Shown here: positions 25,683 through 34,870 of the stretch, piece by piece
Layout of the letters: each line of letters starts with the position of its first letter
Numbering within the stretch: the first letter of the stretch is position 1
Assembly: GCF_002995495.1 (NCBI RefSeq)
Contig: NZ_PVZV01000002.1
Coordinates: forward strand, 620,001 to 684,000
DNA: 64,000 nucleotides
Direction: 5' to 3'
From: Actinocorallia populi
Lineage (GTDB): Bacteria > Actinomycetota > Actinomycetes > Streptosporangiales > Streptosporangiaceae
Translations under genes and position numbers: made by a program
The notes under the pieces: generated by a model
What the model saw: the letters and a program-made list of their open reading frames with translations, nothing else
Databases searched by the model: none
What the model was told of the DNA's origin: nothing

Positions 25683-26605
25683 AGTTCGAGTCCGTCCCCT
25701 TCGACCGGGATGATCGCGACGGTGATGTTGTCGTGGCCGCCGCCCGACAGCGCGGTGCGCACCAGCTCGCGGGCGACCGACAGCGGGGTGCGCCGGCCGC
25801 GGCGCCCGGTGAGCGGCCCGGAGACCGGGTCGGCCAGCGGGTCGGCCAGCGCGGCGGCCAGCGCCAGCGGCGAGGCCATGTAGTTCCACAGCCCGTCGGT
25901 GCACACCACCAGCACACCGGGGACCTCGGGCGCGTAGACCCGCACGTGCACGTCGATCTCGCGGGCGTCCGCGCCCATCCAGCCGACCAGCATGTGGGCC
26001 CTGCGGTCGGCGTAGGCCTCCTCCCGGCTCATCATGCCGTGCGCGATGACGTGCTCGGCCCAGGAGTCGTCCTCGGTGAGCAGCTCGTCACCGGTGGCGC
26101 CGATCCAGTAGGCGCGGCTGTCCCCGATCCAGCCGATGGTGATGACGGGGCGGCCGTCCAGCTCGCCGGTGACCGCCGAGACGTAGGTGCAGGCGGGCGC
26201 CGAGGAGGGGTCGGCGGCCAGGCCCGCCACGGCCTTGGCGGCGGCCAGCGCGGCGGTGCGGGTGGCGTCGCGCGGGTCGGCGCCGGCCTCCAGCTCCCGG
26301 GTCAGGACGGAGATGCCGGTCTCCACCGCGGTGCCGGAGGCCTCCTCGGGCCGGGGGGAGGCCGAGACGCCGTCGGAGAGCACCGCGGCCAGGCCGCCGG
26401 GGATCGGGGACAGCGCCATGCCGTCCTGGTTGGTGCTGTGCCGCAGCCCCCGGTCGCTCACCGCGGCGGCGTCGTCGCCCAGGTCGATCTCCCGGTGGTG
26501 GACCGTCTCGGCCGCCGGCCGCGCCGCAGGGCTCAGCCGGTGGCCGCAGGCCTCGCAGAACAGGTCGCCGGCGAAGACCGGGGCGGAGCAGGAGGGGCAG
26601 GGCAT
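25679..26605 (-). CDS. PP2C-type Ser/Thr phosphatase with N-terminal zinc ribbon
   Basis: A 308-residue PPM/PP2C phosphatase. The N-terminus has a Cys4 ribbon (CPSC, CEAC). The catalytic metal-binding motifs follow in order: HSTNQDGMAL, VLSDGVSAS, IGWIGDSRAYWI, VVCTDGLWNY and GGHDNITVAI, so both metal-coordinating Asp clusters are intact. It follows PknG after a 30-bp gap and overlaps the FHA gene. The obvious inference is that it reverses PknG-type phosphorylation; the mycobacterial pknG-glnX-glnH locus has no phosphatase at this place. Confidence 0.85.
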   Translation of the reverse strand: MPCPSCSAPVFAGDLFCEACGHRLSPAARPAAETVHHREIDLGDDAAAVSDRGLRHSTNQDGMALSPIPGGLAAVLSDGVSASPRPEEASGTAVETGISVLTRELEAGADPRDATRTAALAAAKAVAGLAADPSSAPACTYVSAVTGELDGRPVITIGWIGDSRAYWIGATGDELLTEDDSWAEHVIAHGMMSREEAYADRRAHMLVGWMGADAREIDVHVRVYAPEVPGVLVVCTDGLWNYMASPLALAAALADPLADPVSGPLTGRRGRRTPLSVARELVRTALSGGGHDNITVAIIPVEGDGLEL

Positions 26606-26635
26606 CGGAGTCCGTTCGCTTCGGGGGTTGGAACG

Positions 26636-28837
26636 TCAGAACAGGGTTCTGGGACGGATGGCGTTGGCCAGGGTGACCAGGGCGTGGCGCTCGCCGGGAT
26701 CGTCGGCGAGCCGGGCCAGGGTGCGGTAGGCGCGTTCGAGACCGCGGCGGAGCTCCTCCTCGTCGAGCGGGACGCCCAGGACCCGGGCGTCGGACGTACG
26801 GCCGGCCAGCACCCAGTCCAGCGCCGAGCGCAGGACCTCGACGGACAGCCGGGCGTGGCGTTCGGCGTCGAGGCCCAGTCGGCTGAGACGTCTGCTGGCA
26901 TCAATCAGTTCACGTTCAGACAGATCCCCAGGTTCCCGGCCGACGGCGATCGCGTGGACCGCGGCGACGCGGGCGCCGGGGAAGTGGCTGGAGGACGGCG
27001 GGACGGAGTCGAGCGCGGCGATGGCGCCGGCCCGGTCCCCGGCCGCCAGGCGCACCCGGGACAGGCCGAAGGCGGCGCTCACGTACGTCTGGTCGGTGCG
27101 CCACACGGTCTGGTAGTGGTGCTCGGCGTCGGGCAGGCGGCCGAGCAGCTCGTGGCAGAAGCCGAGGGCGAGCTTGGGCGCGGCCTCGCCGGGGGCGAGG
27201 TCGTACAGGTCGTCGAACCGGTGGCGCGCCTCGCGCAGCTCCCCGGCGCCCAGCGCGGACACCGCCCGGTACCACTCGGCCCGCCAGTCCTCGCGTATCC
27301 CGGCCAGGACGCGGCGGGCCGCCGCGTGGTCGTCGAGCTCCAGGTGGGCCAGCGCCCGGTGCAGCCGCACGTCGGGGGAGTCGGCGGGGGCGGAGGCCAG
27401 CGCGGTGAGCAGGGCGTGCGGGTCGCCGACGGTCAGCGACGCCAGGAACCCGGCCGAGGCGTCCGAGGCGCGGGGCTGCGGGATGGGCAGTGCCAGCAGG
27501 GCGTCCCGGGGGGTGAGCCGTTCGGTGGGGACGCGCCGGCCGGGCCCGAACAGCGCCGAGGGCGCGGGGCGCGGCCTGCCGTCCTGCGCGGAGAGCACCT
27601 CGCGCAGCACCCCGGTGAGCTGCTCGGCCATCTCCTGGGCGTCCTGGAAGCGGGCGTAGGGGTCGCGGGCGGTGGCGCGGCGCAGGAACCGGTCGTAGGA
27701 CTCGTGCTCGCGCAGCACCGGGACCTGCTCGCGGGGCGGCAGGCTCGCCACGTACTTGCCGGTGTGGCCGTGGAAGGGGAAGCTGAGCACGGCCAGGGCG
27801 CGGCCGACGGTGTACAGGTCGGAGGCGACGGAGGGGCCCATCCCGCCGATCTCGGGCGCCTGGTAGCCGACCGTCCCGTAGATCGCGGACTCGGTGTCGT
27901 CCATGCGCCGCACGCCGCCGAGGTCGATGAGCTTGAGCTGCTCCTCGGACTGGATGGCGTTGTCGGGCTTGAAGTCGCAGTACAGCAGGCCCAGGCCGTG
28001 CAGGTAGCCCATGGCCCGCAGTACCTCCAGGGCGTAGGCGATGGCCTGGCCGAGCGGCAGGGCGGCGTCCTGGCCGTGCTCGCGCCGGTGCTCGGCCAGG
28101 ACGTCCTTGAGCGGATGGCCGCCGACGTACTCCATGACGATGTAGCCGTGGTTGCGCAGGGTGCGCGGGTCGGGGTGCTGGACGAAGTTGTAGATCCGCA
28201 CGATGTTGGGGTGCTCGACCTCGGCCAGGAAGGCCTTCTCGGCGGCGGCGACCGCGCCCGCCTCGGGGTCCTCGCTGTCCAGCAGGCCCTTGAGCACCAC
28301 CCAGCGGTCGCTGACGTTGCGGTCGCGGGCCAGGTAGATCCAGCCGAGGCCGCCGTGGGTCAGGCAGCCGAGCACCTCGTACTGGCCGCCGACGAGGTCG
28401 CCGGGGCGCAGCTTGGGCAGGAAGGAGTAGGCCGAGCCGCAGCGGGAGCAGAAGCCCTCGGGCCGGCCGGGCCGGCCGTCGCGGCCGCGCCCGACCGCCT
28501 CGCCGCAGCGGCAGTACCGTTTGCGCTCGGCGACGACCGGGTCGGCCAGCACGGCCTGCGCGGGGTCCTTGTAGGGCACGGGCGGCACCTCGACCAGGCC
28601 CGCGCCGAGCAGGCCGCGCCGCGACCTGCCGCCGGACGAGGCGCCGGTGCTGCGGGCGGTGGTGCTCCAGGCGGCGGGGCGCTGGGAGCCGGTGCGCGGG
28701 AGGCCGGGGTCGGGGTGGGTGAAGCCGTCGGGCGCCGCCGGAGCCAGCCCGCACTCCAGGCAGTAGCCGTCGGCCACGGTACCGCTGCAACCGGGCCGCG
28801 TGCAGTTAAGACGCCCCACCTTGTCCTGGCTCTCCAT
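26636..28837 (-). CDS. pknG: PknG-type Ser/Thr protein kinase
   Basis: A 733-residue soluble kinase with the PknG plan. Two rubredoxin-like Cys pairs sit in the N-terminal part (C12/C17/C26/C29 and C109/C111/C130/C133). The kinase domain runs from about 150 to 400, with Gly-rich loop HGGLGWI, Lys183, catalytic loop LLYCDFKPDN (D288, K290, N293) and DLG (D305) in place of DFG. A C-terminal TPR region follows. The replaced HRD arginine (YCD) and DLG are also features of mycobacterial PknG. First gene of the minus-strand operon leading to glnX and glnH. Expected to control glutamate/2-oxoglutarate metabolism in response to extracellular amino acids. Confidence 0.9.
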   Translation of the reverse strand: MESQDKVGRLNCTRPGCSGTVADGYCLECGLAPAAPDGFTHPDPGLPRTGSQRPAAWSTTARSTGASSGGRSRRGLLGAGLVEVPPVPYKDPAQAVLADPVVAERKRYCRCGEAVGRGRDGRPGRPEGFCSRCGSAYSFLPKLRPGDLVGGQYEVLGCLTHGGLGWIYLARDRNVSDRWVVLKGLLDSEDPEAGAVAAAEKAFLAEVEHPNIVRIYNFVQHPDPRTLRNHGYIVMEYVGGHPLKDVLAEHRREHGQDAALPLGQAIAYALEVLRAMGYLHGLGLLYCDFKPDNAIQSEEQLKLIDLGGVRRMDDTESAIYGTVGYQAPEIGGMGPSVASDLYTVGRALAVLSFPFHGHTGKYVASLPPREQVPVLREHESYDRFLRRATARDPYARFQDAQEMAEQLTGVLREVLSAQDGRPRPAPSALFGPGRRVPTERLTPRDALLALPIPQPRASDASAGFLASLTVGDPHALLTALASAPADSPDVRLHRALAHLELDDHAAARRVLAGIREDWRAEWYRAVSALGAGELREARHRFDDLYDLAPGEAAPKLALGFCHELLGRLPDAEHHYQTVWRTDQTYVSAAFGLSRVRLAAGDRAGAIAALDSVPPSSSHFPGARVAAVHAIAVGREPGDLSERELIDASRRLSRLGLDAERHARLSVEVLRSALDWVLAGRTSDARVLGVPLDEEELRRGLERAYRTLARLADDPGERHALVTLANAIRPRTLF

Positions 28838-28932
28838 AATTCGCCCTGAGGCATATAGGTATCAGCCAGTTTGGTGTTGAGGCCACCCCCGGGTGCCGGT
28901 TCGTGCCGGATGGGAACGCGGAGAAGCCCTGC

Positions 28933-29880
28933 TCAGGCCTTCAGTGCCCGGATGATCATGGGCCAGGAGCGGCGCAGGCCGCGCCGGAAGTAAGGCCAGG
29001 TGTGGGTGCCCCTGGGGTAGAGGTCGGCGGTGACCGGGATCTTCAGCCGGCGCAGCCTGGCCACCAGTGGCCGTGTCGTGTAGAGGCAGAAGGCCTCGGC
29101 CGGATCGGCGGCGTGGGCGGTCTCGGGGTCCAGCGGCCCCTTCACCCCGTTGCGGGCGCAGGAGACGTAGAGCCGCGTGCCGCGGAGCCGGTGCGCCTGG
29201 GTGAGCGGGTCGTGCTCCTCCCAGACGTCCCGGTTGAGCTGCGGCTGCCCCCACATGAGGAACTTCTCGGCGCCCGAGCCGGGGATGCCGGTCAGCAGCA
29301 CCTCGGGGGCGCCGGGCAGCAGGGTGGCGCCGTAGCCGCTGAAGCTGCCGGTGAACGCGAACATGCCGGGGTGCCGGGCGGAGTAGATCAGCGCCCCGTA
29401 GCCCCCGGCCGACAATCCCGCGACCGCCTGCCGCCGGGACGCGCCGTACCGGCTCATCAGGATGCCGCGCAGCTCCTCCAGGTGGAAGGTCTCCCACTGC
29501 GGGCCGACCATCCAGTCGGTGTAGCCGCCCCCGGAGCCTCCCTCGGGCATGACGACCATCATCCGGTGCGCGGCGCTCATCCGCACGATCTCGGACTCGC
29601 GCGTCCAGGCCCGGTAGTCGTCGTTGCCGCCGTGCAGGAGCCACAGGAGCGGCCACCTCCGCCTGCGGTTCCACCCCCTGGGCAGGATGACGCGCGCCTT
29701 CATGTTCCGCCGCATCGCGGGCGAGGCGATCGTCAGGTCGCGGACCCGGGGGCCCAGCCTCCGCTCGGCGACGACCCTGGCCGCGGCCCCGGCGGGGGCC
29801 GCGGCGAGCAGGACGCCGCCGGCTGCGGCGGAGACCGTCGCTGCCCGCAGGAGATCACGTCGCTGCAGCACCGGCACCAC
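28933..29880 (-). CDS. Secreted esterase/antigen-85-like alpha/beta hydrolase
   Basis: A 315-residue exported alpha/beta hydrolase. The signal region has a twin-arginine motif (QRRDLLRAA), followed by a hydrophobic stretch ending AAAPAGAAA. The nucleophile elbow is GLSAGGYGAL. The acid is probably in the VTADLYPRG region, and the His is GTHTWPYF. The fold matches the esterase D/antigen 85 (mycolyltransferase-like) family. GTG start at 29880 with GAGGAG 5 nt upstream. It stands alone, 95 bp from the start of PknG and with its own promoter region. Substrate unknown; no mycolate genes are nearby, so a plain esterase role is more likely. Confidence 0.8.
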   Translation of the reverse strand: MVPVLQRRDLLRAATVSAAAGGVLLAAAPAGAAARVVAERRLGPRVRDLTIASPAMRRNMKARVILPRGWNRRRRWPLLWLLHGGNDDYRAWTRESEIVRMSAAHRMMVVMPEGGSGGGYTDWMVGPQWETFHLEELRGILMSRYGASRRQAVAGLSAGGYGALIYSARHPGMFAFTGSFSGYGATLLPGAPEVLLTGIPGSGAEKFLMWGQPQLNRDVWEEHDPLTQAHRLRGTRLYVSCARNGVKGPLDPETAHAADPAEAFCLYTTRPLVARLRRLKIPVTADLYPRGTHTWPYFRRGLRRSWPMIIRALKA

Positions 29881-29978
29881 ACTCCTCGAGAGGTCTCTCT
29901 GGTGGGGACCGGCAGGACCCTAACGCCCTGGGATTCATTGCGAAATGCGAAATTTGTCGAATTTCTGGCGGCGGCTTG

Positions 29979-31121
29979 TCAGCGGTCGAGCAGGAACGCC
30001 TCCAGGTCGACGGCGTGGGCCATGGCGCGGGCACCGGCGTCGTTGGGGTGCAGGCCGTCGCCGCAGTGCAGGTCCGGGTGGAAGCGCGAGGGGTCCCGCG
30101 GGTCGCGCACGGCCGCGTCCACGTCCAGGCAGGCGCGGTACTCGGAGGTGGTGCGGATCCAGTCGTTGACGGCCGCGCGGACCCGGTCGCCCTCCCGGCA
30201 GTGGTAGCCGGGGAAGGCCGCCCCCGCGTACGGCGGCAGGGTCGCGCCGATCGGCACCACGCCGGCCTCCCGGGCCAGGCGGGCCAGGGTGGTCAGACCC
30301 GAGATCAGGTCGTCGGCGCGGCAGAGGGGGCGGCCGGCCGCCGCCGACAGGCCCAGGTCGTTGATCCCCAGGGCGATGATCACGTGGGTGAGTCCGGGCA
30401 CGGCCAGCACGTCCGGCTGGAAGCGCAGCAGCCCGGCGGGCCCGAACCCGTTGCACAGCAGGCGGTTGCCGCCGATGCCGAGGTTGAGGACGGGCAGGCC
30501 GAGGCGGCGGGACAGGTGGTCGGGGTAGCGCTGGTGGGCGTCGGGCGTGGTGCCCGAGCCGTCGGTGAGGGAGTCGCCGAACGCGGCCACGAGCGGCTCG
30601 CCGGGGGAGCGTTCCCGGCGGAGGTCCACCCCCTTGATCCAGTGGAGGGAGGTGATCTCCTCGGCGGGCCGGGCCCGCAGGTCGGCGGCGGTGTTCCCGG
30701 CGGTGACGTAGCCGGTCTGCAGGGCCTCGGGGTGGTGGGTGGCGGACCCGCCGTCCTCTACTATGTAAAGGCTGACGGCGAGCTCGGCGTCGTCGGGGAC
30801 GGCGAGTTCGGTGAGGTCGCTGACCACCTCCGTCCCCGCCACGATCTCCACCGTCTTGGAGCCGCCGAAGGTCAGCCTCGCCTGCTCGTCCGCCACCCGG
30901 CCGCCGCCCAGGTGGCGGCCCACCCGGGCCTCGCCGACGCGCAGCGGGCCGTCGCCGAACTGGTTGCTCAGCCACACCCGCAGCCGCGGGCCGCCCCGGT
31001 GCAGGTGGACGACCTGCCGCACGGTGCGCCCGGCGAAACCGCCGGGCGGTCCGGTGAAGCTCAGACCGCCGTAGGGGCTGACCATCGCGGCCCGGTGCGC
31101 GGCCACCCACTGCACGCCCAT
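29979..31121 (-). CDS. SGNH/GDSL hydrolase
   Basis: A 380-residue two-part protein. The N-terminal 170 residues form a beta-rich domain (RLRVWLSNQFGDGPLRVGEARV). The C-terminal GDSL lipase/esterase domain has block I FGDSLTDGSG, block III GINDLG and block V DGLHPN, giving the Ser-Asp-His set. The start ATG 31121 has AGGGAG 8 nt upstream. No signal peptide is seen, so it is probably cytoplasmic. Related actinomycete proteins act on ester-linked acyl or acetyl groups. Divergent from the next hydrolase. Confidence 0.82.
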   Translation of the reverse strand: MGVQWVAAHRAAMVSPYGGLSFTGPPGGFAGRTVRQVVHLHRGGPRLRVWLSNQFGDGPLRVGEARVGRHLGGGRVADEQARLTFGGSKTVEIVAGTEVVSDLTELAVPDDAELAVSLYIVEDGGSATHHPEALQTGYVTAGNTAADLRARPAEEITSLHWIKGVDLRRERSPGEPLVAAFGDSLTDGSGTTPDAHQRYPDHLSRRLGLPVLNLGIGGNRLLCNGFGPAGLLRFQPDVLAVPGLTHVIIALGINDLGLSAAAGRPLCRADDLISGLTTLARLAREAGVVPIGATLPPYAGAAFPGYHCREGDRVRAAVNDWIRTTSEYRACLDVDAAVRDPRDPSRFHPDLHCGDGLHPNDAGARAMAHAVDLEAFLLDR

Positions 31122-31234
31122 CGTCGGTGCTCCCTTCTCTCGAGCGGCGTTTCGATCGCCGTCCACGCCTAGCGGATGATTGTTCGGCCGGGGGGTATTT
31201 GCTTGGGGGTGTTTCGACCGGGTACGCATGGAAT

Positions 31235-32443
31235 ATGCGCCTTTTCGAGGACCGGCTGTTCCAGAGGTTCGCCGACCGCGCGCTGATGACCATGACGGGC
31301 GGTGGCGCCGAGTACGGCGAATGCGCCCTCGCCGCCTCCCGGATCACCGAGGGGGACGCCGACAGCTGGCACCGGGAGTGGACGGCCACCGCCGACATGG
31401 TCGCCGAATGGGGCGGGCGCAGCGACGAGAAGGGGCATGCCGTCAGCGCGGCCGAGGCCTACCACCGGGCTTCCACCTACTACCGGGTCGCCAACTTCCC
31501 GCTCTTCGGGTACCCGGTGGACCTGCGCCTGACCGAGACCTTCCGCAAGGAGTGCGAGGCCTTCGAGCGCATGGCCGCGCTGCGGCGGCTGCGGCCCACC
31601 GAGGTCGACTACGAGGGCGTCGAGTTGCACGGATACCTCTGCCTCGCGGCCAAGGACGAGGTCCGCCCCACCGTGATCGCGGTCAATGGTTATGACTCCA
31701 ATCTCCACGAAATGTACTGGTCCCACGCGATCCCGGCGTTGAAACGCGGATACCACTGCCTGCTGATGGACGGGCCGGGCCAGGGGCGCACCCTCATCGA
31801 GCACGGACTGACCCTGCGGCCCGACTGGGAGCACGTGCTGGGGCCGATCATCAAGCGGCTCCTGACCTACCCGGAGGTCGACCCCGAGCGGCTGGCCGTC
31901 ATGGGCTGGAGCCTCGGCGGCTACTTCGCCGCCCGCGGCGCCGCGGGCGACCCGAGGGTGAAGGCGCTGGTCGTCGACCCCGGCCAGTGGGACCAGCTCG
32001 AACTGCTGCGCGAGGCCATGTCCATCCCCGCCGAGCTCAAGGAGGCGCTGCCCGACCTCGACCCGGACGTCCTGGCGCCCTACCTGGAGGAGGCGCTGGC
32101 CGACCGGATCCACCACTGGGAGCTGGTCCAGCGCGGCCAGTGGATCCACGGCGCGGGCTCGCCCGCCGAGTACCTGCTGGACCTGGCCCGCTACAACATC
32201 TCCGAGGTCGTCGACGACATCGCCTGCCCCACCTTCGTCGCCACCACCGAGTCCGACCTCCTCTCGGCCCGCGCCGGCACCTTCTTCGCCCGGCTCCGCT
32301 GCCCCAAGACCCTCAAGGCCTTCACCCGCGCCGAGGGCGCGGCCGGCCACTGCGAGCTGTGGAACCGCTCCCGCTTCACCCAGCAGGCCTTCGACTGGCT
32401 CTCCGAGACCCTCCGCCACCCGGTGGAACCCCCTCTCTTCTGA
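31235..32443 (+). CDS. Alpha/beta hydrolase (FrsA / pseudooxynicotine-hydrolase-like)
   Basis: A 402-residue hydrolase with a helical N-terminal cap (residues 1-130) and an alpha/beta core. VIAVNGYDSNLHEMYW forms the oxyanion region, VMGWSLGGYFAARG the nucleophile elbow, TTESDLLS the likely acid and AAGHCELWNR the catalytic His. This layout matches the group that includes 2,6-dihydropseudooxynicotine hydrolase and FrsA-like esterases. The ATG at 31235 is the only suitable start before the conserved RLFEDRLFQRF. No neighbour suggests a substrate. Confidence 0.8.
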   Translation: MRLFEDRLFQRFADRALMTMTGGGAEYGECALAASRITEGDADSWHREWTATADMVAEWGGRSDEKGHAVSAAEAYHRASTYYRVANFPLFGYPVDLRLTETFRKECEAFERMAALRRLRPTEVDYEGVELHGYLCLAAKDEVRPTVIAVNGYDSNLHEMYWSHAIPALKRGYHCLLMDGPGQGRTLIEHGLTLRPDWEHVLGPIIKRLLTYPEVDPERLAVMGWSLGGYFAARGAAGDPRVKALVVDPGQWDQLELLREAMSIPAELKEALPDLDPDVLAPYLEEALADRIHHWELVQRGQWIHGAGSPAEYLLDLARYNISEVVDDIACPTFVATTESDLLSARAGTFFARLRCPKTLKAFTRAEGAAGHCELWNRSRFTQQAFDWLSETLRHPVEPPLF

Positions 32444-32459
32444 CCGGACGCCGCGGGGC

Positions 32460-33761
32460 TCAGGGGCCGGGGTCCAGCAGGGGCGGCGGGTAGTCCAGGG
32501 TGCGGCGCAGCTCCGGCGGGGCCTGCCACGGCCGGTGGACCGCGGCGCCCTCCAGGGCCCGCAGCTCCGGCAGCCAGCGCCGCACGTAGGCGCCGTCGGG
32601 GTCGAACCGGGCGGCCTGGCGCAGCGGGCTGAGGGTGCGGGGACGCGGGTCGTTGCCCGTTCCGGCCAGCCGCTGCCAGTTCGCGGCGTTGTTGGGGATG
32701 TCGCCGTCGGCCAGCCAGCGGCGGAAGTGCCGGTAGCCGTGCCGCCAGTCGAGGTGCAGGGTGCGGGTGAGGAACGACGCGGTGATCATGCGGGCGCGGT
32801 TGTGCATGAAGCCCTCGTGGTGCAGCTGGCGCAGGGCCGCGTCGACGACGGGCACGCCGGTGGCGGCGTTCTCCCAGGCCTGCAGGGCGTGGGGGTCGTC
32901 GTGGACGGTGCGGGGGCGGGGCCGGTAGTCGCGCCAGGCGAGGTCGGGGAAGGCGGCGGCGACCTGGTAGTGGAAGTCGCGCCAGGCCAGCTGGCGGGTG
33001 AAGGCCTCGTCGTCGGCGGTGCGCTGGAGGACCTCCCTGGGCGAGAGGGTGCCGAAGCGCAGGTGGGCGCTGAGCCGCGAGGTGCCGTCGTGGGCGAGGA
33101 TGTCGCGTTCGCTCGCGTAGTCGTGCAGCCCGTGGGCGATCCATTCCCGCAGGCGGCGGCGTCCCTGCTCCTCCCCGCCGGGCATCAGGGCGGGGGAGGC
33201 GCTCGCGGCGGGCTCGGGGAGGAGGCCGGGGTCGAGTCCTTCGGGGAGCGTGATCCGCGCGGGCGGCGGCAGGACGGGGCGCAGAGGCGCGGCGCTCCAG
33301 GCCCGCCAGTAGGGGGTGAAGACCTGGTAGTGGTCACCTTTGGCGGGGGTGAGGCGGCCGGGCGGGACGATGGTGAGGCCGGGCGTGGCGGTGACGTGCA
33401 GGGGCAGGCGGCGGAGGGCGTCCAGGCGGCGCCGTGCGTGGGCGGAGTGGTCTTCGGCCAGGTGGAGGGAGCGGGCTCCGGTGCGGGCGGCCAGTTCGGC
33501 GACGGCGGCGGCGGGGTCGCCGCGGCGGACGAGGAGGTCGCCTCCCGCGGCGCGCAGGCTGCGGCGCAGGTCGGTCAGGCTGTCGGCGAGGAAGCGCAGC
33601 CGGTTGGGCACCGCCATCGGCCCGGCCAGGATCGCCTCGTCGTAGACGAACAGCGGCACGACGTGTTCGGCGCTCTCCTGGGCGGCGTGCAGAGCGGGGT
33701 TGTCGTGGACGCGCAGGTCGCGGGTGAACAGCACGATCGCGGTGCCGGCGCCTGCGTTCAT
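32460..33761 (-). CDS. phrB: Deoxyribodipyrimidine photolyase
   Basis: A 433-residue CPD photolyase/cryptochrome-family protein. The N-terminal antenna-binding Rossmann domain starts AIVLFTRDLRVHDNPAL. The C-terminal FAD-binding domain contains TSRLSAHLRFGTLSPRE, MHNRARMITASFLTRTLHLDWRHGYRHF and ADGDIPNNAANWQRLAGTGND, the highly conserved photolyase core. It repairs UV-induced cyclobutane pyrimidine dimers using light. GGGGGA precedes the ATG. Single gene, convergent with the hydrolase upstream. Confidence 0.93.
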   Translation of the reverse strand: MNAGAGTAIVLFTRDLRVHDNPALHAAQESAEHVVPLFVYDEAILAGPMAVPNRLRFLADSLTDLRRSLRAAGGDLLVRRGDPAAAVAELAARTGARSLHLAEDHSAHARRRLDALRRLPLHVTATPGLTIVPPGRLTPAKGDHYQVFTPYWRAWSAAPLRPVLPPPARITLPEGLDPGLLPEPAASASPALMPGGEEQGRRRLREWIAHGLHDYASERDILAHDGTSRLSAHLRFGTLSPREVLQRTADDEAFTRQLAWRDFHYQVAAAFPDLAWRDYRPRPRTVHDDPHALQAWENAATGVPVVDAALRQLHHEGFMHNRARMITASFLTRTLHLDWRHGYRHFRRWLADGDIPNNAANWQRLAGTGNDPRPRTLSPLRQAARFDPDGAYVRRWLPELRALEGAAVHRPWQAPPELRRTLDYPPPLLDPGP

Positions 33762-33869
33762 GGACTCGTCCCCCTTCCGGTCCGAAACTAGCCGTCCGGT
33801 GTCGCAGAGGGCGCCCTTCTGGGCCGTTCCTTGACCGGAGCGCGGGCAGAACCGGAGGCCTGAGGTCGC

Positions 33870-34337
33870 TCAGCGGGCGTTCTCCGGCGCGGCCGCCGAG
33901 GAGCCCTTCAGGCGCCGGTACGCGAACGTGAACCGCAGGATCCCCACGGTGAGGGCGGTCAGGAACGGGGTGAGGGTGAAACCGTTTCCCACCTCGTAGC
34001 CGACCCCTTCGCCCCGGACTCCGCTGGTCGCCCACATGAGGCCCCAGGGCAGATCGAACCGCGACGGGACGCCGCCGACCGTCGACAGCACGCCCGCGGC
34101 GATCCCGGCCGCGACCTGGACGGCCCCCGTGGCGACCAGCGCCGCCACCGCCCAGGAGGACGCGTTGCGGGCGGAGGGCCGGGAACGCGACCAGCGGAAG
34201 AACAGGATCACCGCGAGGGAGGCCAGCGGCCACACGACCGAGTGCCAGCTCCACGGGGAGTCCGTCACCACGGGCAGCCACACGATGGCCAGCGGCAGGA
34301 GCACCCACCAGTCGACATCGGCCGCGAAACGCCGCAC
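33870..34337 (-). CDS. Small integral membrane protein
   Basis: A 155-residue protein with four hydrophobic segments: WWVLLPLAIVWLPVV, VVWPLASLAVILFF, VAALVATGAVQVAAGIAAGV and FLTALTVGILRFTF. GTG start at 34337 preceded by GAGGAGAG. I recognise no family motif. Monocistronic, between the photolyase and a divergent monooxygenase-like gene. Confidence 0.65.
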   Translation of the reverse strand: MRRFAADVDWWVLLPLAIVWLPVVTDSPWSWHSVVWPLASLAVILFFRWSRSRPSARNASSWAVAALVATGAVQVAAGIAAGVLSTVGGVPSRFDLPWGLMWATSGVRGEGVGYEVGNGFTLTPFLTALTVGILRFTFAYRRLKGSSAAAPENAR

Positions 34338-34469
34338 GCGCTCTCCTCATTGAAAAAGACATTCAGGCCGCAACCTGTCATATCAGGCTTAGGTATCCGG
34401 AAGGTTGCGAGAAGCGGTACGGCGCCGTGGAGGCGGCCGGTGCGCCCGTCACCTGCGGTTCCGCGCCCG

Positions 34470-34475
34470 TAGGCT
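34470..34475 (+). promoter_or_regulatory. -10 element (TAGGCT), leaderless geometry
   Basis: TAGGCT is followed by 6 nt and then the ATG at 34482. No Shine-Dalgarno sequence is present. Confidence 0.5.
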
Positions 34476-34481
34476 GTACGT

Positions 34482-34805
34482 ATGATCTTCATCGTCGTGA
34501 AATTCCCCGTGAAGCCCGAGCACGCGGACGCCTGGCCGTCGCACGTCGAGGCGTTCACCCGGGCCACCCGCGCGGAGCCCGGCAACCTCTGGTTCGAGTG
34601 GTCGCGCAGCGTCGAGGACCCCGACACCTACGTACTGGTCGAGGCGTTCCAGGACGACGCGGGCGCGGCCCACGTGAACTCCGACCACTTCCGCGCGGCC
34701 ATGGAGACGATGCGCCCCCTCGTCCAGCGGGCGCCCGAGATCGTCAGCACCACGATCGAGGGCGCGGACGGCTGGAGCAGGATGGGCGAGCTCGGCCTCG
34801 ACTGA
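34482..34805 (+). CDS. Antibiotic biosynthesis monooxygenase (ABM) domain protein
   Basis: A 107-residue dimeric alpha-beta barrel protein. MIFIVVKFPVKPEHADAW, LWFEWSRSVEDPDTYVLVEAFQDDAGAAHVNSDHF and the closing region fit the YgiN/quinol-monooxygenase-like ABM family. Such proteins act as small cofactor-free monooxygenases or as stress-response accessory proteins. mRNA probably leaderless. The SDR gene follows 65 bp later, so the two may be linked. Confidence 0.82.
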   Translation: MIFIVVKFPVKPEHADAWPSHVEAFTRATRAEPGNLWFEWSRSVEDPDTYVLVEAFQDDAGAAHVNSDHFRAAMETMRPLVQRAPEIVSTTIEGADGWSRMGELGLD

Positions 34806-34870
34806 CCGCCGCGGAATCCCGTCGCGAAAGGCTGACACTCCCTGGCAGGTTTTCCGGTGAGGGTAGAACC

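Noticed and set aside
25733-28849. 1038-codon plus-strand frame over the PknG/PP2C genes
   Set aside because: Low-complexity Gly/Val/Gln/Arg translation antisense to well-supported genes.
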